Below, one piece after another: positions 55,247 to 63,840 of a stretch of 64,000 nucleotides of DNA. Positions within the stretch are counted from its first letter, which is position 1. The number at the start of each line of letters is the position of its first letter. The stretch is from Peribacillus butanolivorans (lineage in GTDB: Bacteria; Bacillota; Bacilli; Bacillales; DSM-1321), in the NCBI RefSeq assembly GCF_001273755.1, contig NZ_LGYA01000005.1, positions 351,779 to 415,778 on the forward strand. Reading direction: 5' to 3'. A model generated the notes under the pieces. The model was not told the DNA's origin, ran no database searches, and saw only the letters and a list, made by a program, of their open reading frames with translations. A program made the translations under genes and the position numbers.

Positions 55247-58186
55247 TTATTTATCCGTTAAGTGAACATACCCTGGACGAGCCCACTTACGTTCTACCTC
55301 AACACCATTTTGAGGATGACGTTTTTTATTTCGTGGATTAGATCCCGGTAATGGAGTGTCTCCGCTTTTACTTAATACTTCCATGCGAACCATCGTTTGT
55401 TTATAAGCAGGCGTACTTGTACGGTTATCATACACAGGACCTGTCAGGAAATTAATGGCTGAATCTTTGTCAACTGAGTTCATCGGTAAGAAAAGCTCAT
55501 TTGCTTGTACTCGGTCTGTGATAAGAACCTTTAATTTAACGGCTCCGAACGGTGACACTAAGCGTACGAGTCCGCCGTCATTGACTTTCCGTTCTTTTGC
55601 AAGCTCAGGAGAAACCTCAACGAATATATCAGGAACTTTAGATTGAATTCCATTGGATTTATTCGTCATATTTCCTTCATGGAAATGTTCAAGCATACGT
55701 CCATTGTTGATATGAAGATCATATTCCTCTGGGAACTGAGCAGGCTCCACCCAATCAGATAGAGCAAAACGGGCTTTCTTATCAGGGAAGTTGAAGCCAT
55801 CCACATAAAGAAGCGGCGTGCTAGTTCCATCATGGCTTCCCCATAGGAAGCTGTTCCAGCCTTCAAGGACTTCATAATTCGCTCCGCTGAATATTGGAGA
55901 TAGGCTCGCCATTTCCGCATAAATTTCACTTGGATGATTGAAGTTCCAATCCGCTCCTAAGCGTTTAGCAATTTCTTGGGTGATCCACCAGTCTGCTTTA
56001 GCTTCTCCTAAAGTAGGCAGTGCTTGGTATAAACGCTGTACGCGACGTTCTGTATTAGTGAACGTTCCGTCTTTTTCAAGAGATGGTACTCCTGGTAATA
56101 CGACGTCTGCATATTGAGCTGTTCTAGAAAGGAAAATATCTTGAACAACAAAGAAATCTAAGCTTGATAACACCTTATGGACGTGGTTGGCATCGGAATC
56201 GACAAGTGCCATATCTTCACCGACAAGGTACATTGCTTTCATATCGCCTTTTTCAATAGCGTGAAGCATTTCGATATTGTTCATACCTGGTTTTCCATCA
56301 ATTTTTACTCCATATGCTTTTTCGAATTTAGCACGTGCTATATCATCAGAAATATGCTGATATCCTGGAAGCCATGTTGGAAGAGTACCCATATCGCAAG
56401 CACCTTGTACATTGTTATGGCCGCGAAGCGGATAAGCTCCAGCTCCTGGACGACGGTAGTTTCCTGTAGCTAGTAAAAGGTTGGAAATCGCAGCGGAAGT
56501 ATCGGAACCTCCAGTGTTTTGTGTTACACCCATTCCCCAAAGAATACAAGTCCCGTCAGCATCACGAATCATTTCAGCTACTTGAATTAGTGTTTCTTTT
56601 GAAATCCCTGTGTTTAGTTCTGCATATTCTAAGGTATATTTCTTAAGTATCTCTTTATAATCGTCGAAGAAGTTCACATTTTCATTGATGAATTCTTGAT
56701 CATGCCAACCTTGATCGATCATATATTTTGTAACGGCCATTAGCCATACTTGGTCCGTACCTTGCTTTGGTCTCATAAAGATATCAGAACGCTCTGCCAT
56801 TTCATTTTTACGAAGATCTGAAACAATCAGTTTTTGACCATGAAGCTTATGTGCCCGCTTAACGCGTGTTGCTAGTACAGGATGGCCTTCAGCCGGGTTT
56901 GCCCCAACGATAATGACAAGACCTGCTGCGGCGATATCTTTAATCGTTCCAGCATCTCCACCCATGCCGACTGTACGGAACAATCCATCTGTTGCTGGAG
57001 ATTGACAGTAACGGGAGCAATTGTCGACGTTATTCGTTTCGAAAACTTGACGTGCTAGTTTTTGAATTACATAGTTTTCTTCATTCGTAATCTTAGATGA
57101 AGAAATGAAACCTACAGAATTACCTCCGTGCTGTTGTTTGATTGAACCTAATCTAGATGCAATTAAATCAAGTGCTTCATCCCAGCTTGATTCAACAAAT
57201 TGTCCATTTTTACGAATTAGGGGCTTAGTTAACCGTTTTTCAGAGTTTACGAAGTCCCAACCGAATTTCCCTTTAACACAAGTGGAAATCGCATTAACAG
57301 GGCCTTCATGAGTTGGTTGGACTTTAAGGATTTTTCGGCCTTTTGTCCAAACTTCGAATGAGCAGCCTACCCCACAGAACGTACAGACTGTTTTTGTCTT
57401 CTTCGTCCGAGTGTCTCGCATTGCTGCTTCAATTTCTGAAATGGCAAAAATACCACTGTAGCCAGGTTCTACTTCTTTAACAAGATCAATCATTGGCTCA
57501 AGCATGTCGTTTTTCAAACCTGACATGAAACCAGCTTCACCAAGCATTGATTTCTCCATTAATGCATTACAAGGACAAATGGTTACACACTGTCCGCAAC
57601 CGACACAAGATGAGTTGTTAATATCTGTTCCTTCATCCCATATTACCCGAGGGCGATCTGCTTCCCAGTCAATGGATAGCGTTTCATTGACCTGAAGGTT
57701 TTGGCAGACTTCTACGCATTGTCCGCATGCAATACATTGATTAGCATCATAGCGGTAAAAAGGATGGGACATATCGACGTCACCCAATTTCACTTTCGGT
57801 GTGTAAGGATATTTTTGATGTTCAATTTCCATTAATTCTGCGGTGTTATGAAGTTTACAATTTCCATTATTATTATCACATACTGTACAGTATAAAGAAT
57901 GATTTTCCAGGATCCGGTCCATAGCTTCGGTTTGGGCTTCTTTTGCCTTGCTTGAGTCTAAGGCAATATCCATGCCGCTCACTGCCGCAGTCGAGCAGGA
58001 TCGGACGAGTTTCCCATTTACCTCTACGATACATGTATCACATGTTTGGATCGGATCTACTTCAGGAACATAACAAATTTGTGGATGAGCTATCTCATTT
58101 TGATTGATAACTTCCAGTATTGTTGATCCGGTTTTTGCTTTATAGTCCAAACCATTAATTTTTATAGTAATATTTGAATCGCTCAT
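55247..58186 (-). CDS. yrhE: formate dehydrogenase, molybdopterin-containing catalytic subunit (YrhE-like)
   Basis: Oxidises formate to CO2. 979 residues: N-terminal [2Fe-2S] ferredoxin-like domain (Cys38, 49, 52, 64), Cys100/103/110 cluster, two 4Fe-4S motifs (CIACGQCVEVC at 151-161 and CVGCGQCVTIC at 194-204), and the molybdopterin domain with CTFCGVGC at 268-275 and the fourth ligand Cys303. The active-site residue is Cys394 (SRYCQSPATDG) in place of selenocysteine. No signal peptide, so cytoplasmic. ATG 58186 has AAGGGGGA upstream. The leader carries a strong terminator (58218-58273), so it is probably attenuated. FdhD is encoded nearby. Confidence 0.93.
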   Translation of the reverse strand: MSDSNITIKINGLDYKAKTGSTILEVINQNEIAHPQICYVPEVDPIQTCDTCIVEVNGKLVRSCSTAAVSGMDIALDSSKAKEAQTEAMDRILENHSLYCTVCDNNNGNCKLHNTAELMEIEHQKYPYTPKVKLGDVDMSHPFYRYDANQCIACGQCVEVCQNLQVNETLSIDWEADRPRVIWDEGTDINNSSCVGCGQCVTICPCNALMEKSMLGEAGFMSGLKNDMLEPMIDLVKEVEPGYSGIFAISEIEAAMRDTRTKKTKTVCTFCGVGCSFEVWTKGRKILKVQPTHEGPVNAISTCVKGKFGWDFVNSEKRLTKPLIRKNGQFVESSWDEALDLIASRLGSIKQQHGGNSVGFISSSKITNEENYVIQKLARQVFETNNVDNCSRYCQSPATDGLFRTVGMGGDAGTIKDIAAAGLVIIVGANPAEGHPVLATRVKRAHKLHGQKLIVSDLRKNEMAERSDIFMRPKQGTDQVWLMAVTKYMIDQGWHDQEFINENVNFFDDYKEILKKYTLEYAELNTGISKETLIQVAEMIRDADGTCILWGMGVTQNTGGSDTSAAISNLLLATGNYRRPGAGAYPLRGHNNVQGACDMGTLPTWLPGYQHISDDIARAKFEKAYGVKIDGKPGMNNIEMLHAIEKGDMKAMYLVGEDMALVDSDANHVHKVLSSLDFFVVQDIFLSRTAQYADVVLPGVPSLEKDGTFTNTERRVQRLYQALPTLGEAKADWWITQEIAKRLGADWNFNHPSEIYAEMASLSPIFSGANYEVLEGWNSFLWGSHDGTSTPLLYVDGFNFPDKKARFALSDWVEPAQFPEEYDLHINNGRMLEHFHEGNMTNKSNGIQSKVPDIFVEVSPELAKERKVNDGGLVRLVSPFGAVKLKVLITDRVQANELFLPMNSVDKDSAINFLTGPVYDNRTSTPAYKQTMVRMEVLSKSGDTPLPGSNPRNKKRHPQNGVEVERKWARPGYVHLTDK

Positions 58187-58217
58187 AATATTTCCCCCTT
58201 TTATAGCCGAAAACACG

Positions 58218-58273
58218 AAAAAAACCACCATGATTACACCTCCGGCTCTGAACGGTGGTGTAAGTCATGGTGG
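58218..58273 (-). promoter_or_regulatory. leader terminator (candidate attenuator) of the formate dehydrogenase operon
   Basis: On the minus strand CCACCATGA and TTACACC pair with GGTGTAA and TCATGGTGG, with an inner CCG/CGG, giving about 19 paired bases, followed by seven T. It lies about 110 bases after the start of transcription and ~31 bases before the yrhE ATG. A minus-strand upstream gene that it could serve is absent. Confidence 0.75.
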
Positions 58274-58300
58274 AATAGTTTAATAGCAAAACTTGCCAAT

Positions 58301-58331
58301 ATACCAATCCATACCATTTATGTATGGGTAT
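58301..58331 (-). promoter_or_regulatory. stem-loop in the yrhE leader
   Basis: ATACC plus CATAC pair with GTATG plus GGTAT around a 7-base loop, with a 4-base bulge. Part of a ~196-base leader. The arm CCATACCAT could pair alternatively with the terminator arm. Confidence 0.5.
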
Positions 58332-58388
58332 TGAGAAAAGATAGAAACACAACAGTACACTATTGCGTACCCAACTTTTATTACTGAT

Positions 58389-58417
58389 ATTATACCTTTT
58401 ATTTCAAAAAGAAACAA
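58389..58417 (-). promoter_or_regulatory. promoter of the formate dehydrogenase operon
   Basis: TTGTTT (58417-58412) and TATAAT (58394-58389) on the minus strand with a 17-base spacer. Confidence 0.72.
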
Positions 58418-58522
58418 TCCTGTATAGGAGCTACCATTTCCAAATTCCTTTCGTTTTTTTTCTTGTTGATTTATGATAAGAAAATTGAGAAGTGTAATTC
58501 CGTGAATTGGAGTGAGGGTAAT

Positions 58523-58885
58523 ATGTCAAAAGTAATTCATGAATTCAATGATATGATTCGTAAGCTTCGCAAGGAACTATTCGGGAAAGGTCCGGAGCGT
58601 ATCCACACAGTTTTCGTTGAAAACATGGCCGTCTCAACGTTATACGGGAATTTAACTCCGACGGAAATGTTCATATCAAGCACAGAGGAAGGAAAAGAGA
58701 TGGTCCATTCAGCCAGAACTAAAATGATTCAGGATGTATACTCGGTGAATCCTCCGGAAGGAATGGAAAAACTGGTTGGAGCTAAACTAGTCCATTTGTT
58801 TTCAGATATAAAAGTAAAAGAAAATATAGCGATTTCTGTATTTGTCTTTGATAAGGAAATAGCGGAAAAACTAAACGGGCATTGA
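58523..58885 (+). CDS. yrhF: DUF2294 protein, YrhF-like
   Basis: 120 residues, cytoplasmic. Conserved features: FGKGPERIHTVFVENMAVSTLYGNLTPTE (seen as GKGPERIHTVF and LYGNLTPTE) of the DUF2294 family. B. subtilis yrhF is near yrhDE as well, so it is likely linked to formate metabolism, but its role is unknown. ATG 58523 follows GGAGTGAGGGT. Confidence 0.8.
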   Translation: MSKVIHEFNDMIRKLRKELFGKGPERIHTVFVENMAVSTLYGNLTPTEMFISSTEEGKEMVHSARTKMIQDVYSVNPPEGMEKLVGAKLVHLFSDIKVKENIAISVFVFDKEIAEKLNGH

Positions 58886-58957
58886 CCAACCTCTAGAAGA
58901 TATAGGTTCCTAACATATTAGGTCAATTAGCTCCTAGACATTAAAAGGAGTGGGGAC

Positions 58958-59755
58958 ATGAAAGCAATTGAAATGAAGCGGGACATTATCCGTATAGTTA
59001 ATGGAGAAGTTGAGAGAACAGAAGATACGATCGTGACGGAGTTTCCTGTTACTGTGAAAATAAATGGACAAGAATTTGTTACCATGGTTTGTACACCTGA
59101 ATACATCGAAGATATGGTCATTGGTTACTTGGCTTCTGAAGGAATTATCAAAAAATATGAAGAAATAAAGGGAATTTGGGTGCAAGAAAAAGAAGGTTTT
59201 GTTCATGTGAAAACGGATAAGGTGAACCCATACTACCAGGACTTTCAAAATAAGCGGTATATTACGTCTTGCTGTGGGATGAGCAGGCAAGGATTTGTCT
59301 TTGTAAACGATGCACTGACTGCTAAGAAAATGGATAATATTTCAGTAAAGCTTACACCTGATGATTGCTTCCGCTTGATGAAGGATTTGCAAAATTCTGC
59401 TGTTACGTTTCAAAATACGGGTGGAGTTCACAATGCTGCGTTATGTGATGTCGATGGCCTCGTCTTAAGTCGGATGGATATTGGGCGGCATAATGCTTTG
59501 GACAAAATATATGGATATTGCTTGAAAAATGGTATTTCGATAGAAGGAAAAGCTATCGTGTTCAGTGGCCGGATTTCATCGGAAATTTTATTGAAAGTGG
59601 CGAAGATTGGTTGTGAACTTATACTCTCAAAATCTGCTCCAACAGAATTAGCTTTGGAGTTAGCTGAAGGATTAGGAATTACGACGGTCGGATTTATTCG
59701 TAATGATTCCATGAATATCTATACATGTCCTGAAAGAATTCAATTAAATGAATAA
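58958..59755 (+). CDS. fdhD: formate dehydrogenase accessory sulfurtransferase FdhD
   Basis: Transfers sulfur from a cysteine desulfurase to the molybdenum cofactor of formate dehydrogenase. 265 residues: the sulfur-carrying Cys105-Cys106 in TSCCGMSR, GGVHNAALC, DIGRHNALDKIYG, and FSGRISSEILLKVA. Located beside its client YrhE. Ends in a terminator. Confidence 0.93.
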   Translation: MKAIEMKRDIIRIVNGEVERTEDTIVTEFPVTVKINGQEFVTMVCTPEYIEDMVIGYLASEGIIKKYEEIKGIWVQEKEGFVHVKTDKVNPYYQDFQNKRYITSCCGMSRQGFVFVNDALTAKKMDNISVKLTPDDCFRLMKDLQNSAVTFQNTGGVHNAALCDVDGLVLSRMDIGRHNALDKIYGYCLKNGISIEGKAIVFSGRISSEILLKVAKIGCELILSKSAPTELALELAEGLGITTVGFIRNDSMNIYTCPERIQLNE

Positions 59756-59827
59756 ATGAGCATATTCCTCTTGAATGTTGCCACCCCCCACTAGGGAAAA
59801 GGGTGGAGAATTTGCTTAAAGGTAAAC

Positions 59828-59860
59828 AGGTCCTTGCCGGCATGGCTCGGACCTTTTTTT
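59828..59860 (+). terminator. fdhD terminator
   Basis: AGGTCC and GGACCT around a 15-base loop, then seven T. Confidence 0.85.
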
Positions 59861-59947
59861 GACTTTGTTAAATAATATATCCTTCAAGCCTTTTGTGGTA
59901 CAGTTTGGGTAAAACAATTACTGGAAAGTGGTATCGGAGGAAAGTCA

Positions 59948-60820
59948 ATGGATGAAAGGGATTGGCATATTTTAAAGGTTTTATATCAAAAAAAGAATAT
60001 TACTAAAACCGCGCAAAGTTTATATATCTCGCAACCTTCTTTAACAAAACGAATTCAACAAATTGAGAAAGAATTTAATTTGAAGATTGTGGAGCGGGGA
60101 ACAAGAGGTGTCCAGTTTACCCCTCAAGGGGAGTACTTGGCGAACTGTGCTGATGAGATGCTGATAAGGCTCCGTCAGATAAAAGAGACTGCGTTTAACA
60201 TGGGACAGGAGATTAGTGGAACGTTGCGATTGGGAGTTTCCAACTATATTACGCTTCATAAGTTGCCGGGCTTGTTGAAAATTTTTCGTGAACAATTTCC
60301 TAAGGTTGATTTTAATGTGACTACGGGTTGGAGTAAGGAAATACTAAACCTCATTTACAAAGAAGAAGTCCATGTTGGGATTGTACGTGGGGACTATCAA
60401 TGGTCGGAATCAAGGCATCATCTTTTTGAGGAAACGATTTGTATCGCTTCAAAGGAAAAAATTGATATCCAGGACCTGCCATCTTTGCCGAGAATTGATT
60501 ATGGGACCGACGCTCTTTTAAAATCGATGATTGATAATTGGTGGAGAAGGAATTTCTCCAGGCCCCCTTTGGTTGGAATGGAAGTGGATAAGGGTGATAC
60601 ATGCAAAGAAATGGTCAGGAATGGGCTAGGATATGGGATTCTTCCAAGCGTCTTACTGGAGAAAGACCAAAATCTATTTCAGATTAATTTGAAGGATGAA
60701 CAAGGAGATACACTTATTAGAGATACTTGGATGTTATATCATGAAAAGACGCTAGAATTAAAGCTGGTCAATGAGTTTGTCCAATTTGTTAAGAGTGTCG
60801 ATTTTATGAGAGATATTTAG
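59948..60820 (+). CDS. LysR family transcription regulator
   Basis: 290 residues: N-terminal winged helix (NITKTAQSLYISQPSLTKRIQQIEKEF at ~17-43) and a type 2 periplasmic-binding-protein effector domain. It precedes an AEC carrier and the tctCBA genes, both for organic anions, so it probably responds to a di- or tricarboxylate. GGAGG ribosome site. Confidence 0.9.
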   Translation: MDERDWHILKVLYQKKNITKTAQSLYISQPSLTKRIQQIEKEFNLKIVERGTRGVQFTPQGEYLANCADEMLIRLRQIKETAFNMGQEISGTLRLGVSNYITLHKLPGLLKIFREQFPKVDFNVTTGWSKEILNLIYKEEVHVGIVRGDYQWSESRHHLFEETICIASKEKIDIQDLPSLPRIDYGTDALLKSMIDNWWRRNFSRPPLVGMEVDKGDTCKEMVRNGLGYGILPSVLLEKDQNLFQINLKDEQGDTLIRDTWMLYHEKTLELKLVNEFVQFVKSVDFMRDI

Positions 60821-60822
60821 AT

Positions 60823-60851
60823 AAAGCACAGAAACTTCTGTGCTTTTTTTT
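60823..60851 (+). terminator. LysR gene terminator
   Basis: AAAGCACAG and CTGTGCTTT, loop AAACTT, then T run. Confidence 0.85.
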
Positions 60852-60976
60852 ATCATTCCTTTTTTGAATAGCCAACGATAATTTATTCGTATTTTAATTA
60901 TGGGTTCATCCACATTATGATGTATGAGAGAAGTGAATCTACAGGATATTTCCTTTTGAAATGGAGAGGTAGTAAT

Positions 60977-61903
60977 ATGAGTGTTTTGTTTCTAATTTTA
61001 TTGAATGTCATTGTACCTGTCTTTTTTCTAATAGGAGCGGGGGCATTTCTTCATCGTAAATTCCATCTGGATATGAACACGTTGTCTAAATTGAACAATT
61101 TCCTGCTTATGCCGGCCATTAGCTTTGTTAATATTTATCAAAGCAAGATGGGAGGGGGGATGATTGTACAAATATTTGGCTTCCTTGCTCTGCAAGCTGT
61201 AAGTCTCATCATAGTAAGTACATTGATTGCTAAACTCGCTAAGTTTGATCAAAGTCTTTCTGCAACTTTTAAAAATAGTGTGGTCTTAAATAACTCAGCC
61301 AATTTTGGGATGCCAGTCAGCCAGTTGGTGTTTCATAATAATCCTCTTGGGCTATCAATTCAAGTCATCGTTATCATCTTTCAAAATCTACTGACCTATA
61401 CATATGGATTGATGAATTCCGTTTCCGTTCATACAAAAAGTGCAAAGGGAGCGGTCAGTGAGTTCTTGAAGAACCCTGTTATCTACGCTCTCTTACTTGG
61501 TTTCGTTTTACAGGCGACTTCAATTAATATTCCTTTGTTTTTATGGACTCCGATTGATAATATCGCAAGTGCGTTCATAGCGATTGCCTTAATTACACTG
61601 GGTGCACAGAGTGCATACTTAAAAATAACTCACTTCCCGCTTCCGCTAATTCTTAGCTTGATTGGCCGTTTAATACTCTCCCCATCTATTGCCTTCCTAA
61701 TCATTCTCATGCTTGGGCTGGAAGGGACGGTTGCTCAAGGATTATTTATAGCAAGCTCATTTCCAACATCAAGAAACAGTGCGTTATTTGCTTTAGAATA
61801 TGGTAACCATCCGGAGTATGCGGCACAGGCCGTCTTGATGTCCACTTTATTCAGCAGTATTACGGTAACGTTGGTCGTATATCTATCAAAAATTCTATTC
61901 TAG
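60977..61903 (+). CDS. AEC family transporter
   Basis: 308 residues, about ten membrane helices, in two halves typical of the auxin efflux carrier family (malonate, malate or citrate transporters): NFLLMPAISFVNIYQSKMGG and ALITLGAQSAYLKI. ATG 60977 follows GGAGAGGT; the longer frame start at 60917 lacks a site. The substrate is inferred to be an organic acid because of neighbouring genes. Confidence 0.85.
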   Translation: MSVLFLILLNVIVPVFFLIGAGAFLHRKFHLDMNTLSKLNNFLLMPAISFVNIYQSKMGGGMIVQIFGFLALQAVSLIIVSTLIAKLAKFDQSLSATFKNSVVLNNSANFGMPVSQLVFHNNPLGLSIQVIVIIFQNLLTYTYGLMNSVSVHTKSAKGAVSEFLKNPVIYALLLGFVLQATSINIPLFLWTPIDNIASAFIAIALITLGAQSAYLKITHFPLPLILSLIGRLILSPSIAFLIILMLGLEGTVAQGLFIASSFPTSRNSALFALEYGNHPEYAAQAVLMSTLFSSITVTLVVYLSKILF

Positions 61904-61938
61904 TTGGACTGCTCTTAATGGGCAGTCTACAGTTTTTT
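61904..61938 (+). terminator. AEC gene terminator
   Basis: GACTGCTC and GGGCAGTC, then ACAG and eight T. A near copy (GGACTGCTC/GAGCAGTC) lies at 62132-62155. Confidence 0.7.
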
Positions 61939-61963
61939 TTAAGTGTTTGTAAAATTCGAACCT

Positions 61964-62089
61964 TGATTGGAACGTAAGGCACTCGCTTTCCGCGGGCGGT
62001 CCGGGAGCCTCCTCGGCGCTCTTTGCGCCTGCGGGGTCTCCCTTCGACACGCTTTTCCCGCAGGAGTCTCGCACCTTCCATTCCAATCA
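61964..62089. repeat. GC-rich Bacillus intergenic repeat with terminal inverted ends
   Basis: About 126 bases much richer in GC than its surroundings, with ends TGATTGGAA and TTCCAATCA, an inner GGCACTCGCTTTCCGCGGGC and a GGCGC/GCGCC centre. This element family is common between genes in Bacillaceae. It is non-coding; frames through it are spurious. Confidence 0.85.
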
Positions 62090-62258
62090 CTTTGTTTAAT
62101 TTAGATAGACCCCCTTTAGTCTACAAACTGGGACTGCTCTGAAGGAGCAGTCTTTTCCCCTTTTCCTGCTATAAAACTTTATGAACAATATGGATATTAT
62201 GGAATTTATGTTTTTTAGGTGAATAATTAAAGAAAAGGTATAAATTTTTGTAAAATTA
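62090..62258. other. region between repeat and tctC
   Basis: Holds a terminator-like hairpin at 62132-62155 (GGACTGCTC/GAGCAGTC then TTTT), similar to the AEC terminator. No gene. Confidence 0.6.
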
Positions 62259-62273
62259 AGAAAACGCTTTCAA
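62259..62273. promoter_or_regulatory. cre (CcpA) site before tctC
   Basis: The complement TTGAAAGCGTTTTCT matches the cre consensus WTGNAANCGNWNNCW at every fixed position. It ends 13 bases before the tctC start, overlapping the ribosome region, so CcpA binding would block transcription or the promoter exit. Confidence 0.82.
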
Positions 62274-62286
62274 AAGGGGGATTCAT

Positions 62287-63309
62287 ATGTTTTCTCGTAA
62301 AAAGATTTCTGCGGTTATATTGGCAAGTTCGTTAGCCCTAAGTTTAGGTGCATGCAGTAGTTCGGATACATCAGGCGAAAAGAAAGAAAGTACTGGATAT
62401 CCGAAAAAAGCCATAACGATTGTTGCTCCGTCGGGTGCAGGTGGCGGATGGGATTTAACAGCTCGTTCATTTACAAAGGTCTTAAGTGAGACAAAACTGG
62501 TAAACCAGCCGTTAACCGTTGAAAACAAACCAGGTGGTGGTGGTGCTGTTTTTATGGCGGAATATGCAACACAGCAAGTTGATAATAACGACATGCTGTT
62601 TGTGAACTCGCCACCTGTCATTATTAATAATCTTAAAAAAGAGGGAAACAGTCCTTATGGATATAAAAATACGACTCCTTTGGCGCAGCTGACAAAAGAT
62701 TATGGAGCAATCGTCGTCAAAGCGGATTCAGAATTTAAAGATTTAAAATCAGTGTTGGAAGTAGTAAAAAAAGATCCGCGCAAGCTAACTTTTGCAGGAG
62801 GATCAGCTCCAGGTTCCATGGATCACTTGATTTCTATTCTTCCAGCCTATGAATATGGATTAAATCCTACTGAACTTAAATATGTATCGTACGACGGTGG
62901 CGGGGAAGCGATAACGGCATTGCTTGGAGGCAATGCAGATGTAATTGGAACCGATGCCTCTAGTGTAAGAGAGTTTTTAAAAGCAGGGAAGATTAGAGTT
63001 CTGGCCGTAACATCGACTGAACGCCTTGGTGGAGATCTTAAAGATATACCAACGGCTAAGGAACAGGGAGTAGATGCTGAGTTTACCATTTGGAGGGGGG
63101 TTTTTGGTCCTCAGGAAATGTCTGATGAAGCTAAAACATTTTGGAACGAATCTATTGCAAAGTTAGTTGAAACTTCTGAATGGAAAAAGGAAGTCGAGGC
63201 ACAAGGATGGGAGCAAGAATATAAAAACAGTGAAGAGTTTGGCAAGTTTTTAGAAGAACAAGAGAAACAAGTACAGCAATTATTAGAAGCTTTAGGAATG
63301 GAAAAATAA
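62287..63309 (+). CDS. tctC: tripartite tricarboxylate transporter substrate-binding lipoprotein
   Basis: Extracellular binding protein of a TTT-family uptake system. 340 residues: lipobox LSLGAC with Cys23, Ser-rich linker, then the periplasmic-binding fold (IVAPSGAGGGWDLTARSFTKVL, NKPGGGGAVFMAEY, APGSMDHL, GGNADVIGTD). A cre site lies just before it, so the operon is probably shut off when preferred sugars are present. First gene of tctCBA. Confidence 0.92.
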   Translation: MFSRKKISAVILASSLALSLGACSSSDTSGEKKESTGYPKKAITIVAPSGAGGGWDLTARSFTKVLSETKLVNQPLTVENKPGGGGAVFMAEYATQQVDNNDMLFVNSPPVIINNLKKEGNSPYGYKNTTPLAQLTKDYGAIVVKADSEFKDLKSVLEVVKKDPRKLTFAGGSAPGSMDHLISILPAYEYGLNPTELKYVSYDGGGEAITALLGGNADVIGTDASSVREFLKAGKIRVLAVTSTERLGGDLKDIPTAKEQGVDAEFTIWRGVFGPQEMSDEAKTFWNESIAKLVETSEWKKEVEAQGWEQEYKNSEEFGKFLEEQEKQVQQLLEALGMEK

Positions 63310-63372
63310 TGGGGGAAGAAGGAGGTACTTCTCCTTCTTCCTATTTTCTGAATTGGGGGGATAAGGGTGGAC

Positions 63373-63822
63373 ATGAAATTTGACCGCTTTGCAGCTGTAG
63401 CCTTTCTGGCTGTCGGTGTGTTGTTTATGATAGGGAGCAGGAATTTATCCAGTTCTTCTTATGGAAGTTCAGTGGGGCCAGATATTTTTCCATTTGTTTT
63501 GGGACTTGTTCTTGCTGCATTGAGTATTCGCCTATTTTATGAGGCATATCGGAGTAAGAGACAAGAATCGAGTAAGGAAAAGCTGGAGTATAAGCCTTTT
63601 ATCATTATTTTACTCTCAACATTGATTTATATTTTGACATTAGAAACATTTGGGTATGTCATTACAACCTTTCTCTTTTTGTTTGTTTGCTTTCAAACTA
63701 TGGAACGGAGCAAGTGGGTAACATCACTCATTATATCTGCAGGGTTTTCCGGAATCGTCTATTTTTTATTCGTAAATGTCTTAAAAGGAACACTGCCTGG
63801 TTGGCCAATCTGGTTTTCATAA
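63373..63822 (+). CDS. tctB: tripartite tricarboxylate transporter small membrane subunit
   Basis: Small membrane subunit of the TTT system. 149 residues, four membrane helices (AAVAFLAVGVLFMIGS, PFVLGLVLAALSIRLFY, PFIIILLSTLIYIL, WVTSLIISAGFSGIVYFLF). Starts MKFDRFAAVAF at ATG 63373; GTG 63367 is the alternative after GGGGGGAT. It lies between tctC and tctA. Confidence 0.88.
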   Translation: MKFDRFAAVAFLAVGVLFMIGSRNLSSSSYGSSVGPDIFPFVLGLVLAALSIRLFYEAYRSKRQESSKEKLEYKPFIIILLSTLIYILTLETFGYVITTFLFLFVCFQTMERSKWVTSLIISAGFSGIVYFLFVNVLKGTLPGWPIWFS

Positions 63823-63840
63823 AGGAAAGGAGGATGAGTA

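Larger units (their letters stand above)
58187..58522. other. divergent region between yrhE and yrhF
   Basis: 335 bases holding the yrhE promoter, its long structured leader, a terminator hairpin and the unmapped promoter of yrhF. Confidence 0.6.

Noticed and set aside
58201..58273. Terminator as the end of an upstream gene
   Set aside because: No minus-strand gene lies upstream; the yrhE promoter is on the far side of the hairpin, so it is in the leader.
61860..62090. Minus-strand frames through the GC-rich element
   Set aside because: They are Arg/Gly/Glu-rich translations of a known type of intergenic repeat with no ribosome site.
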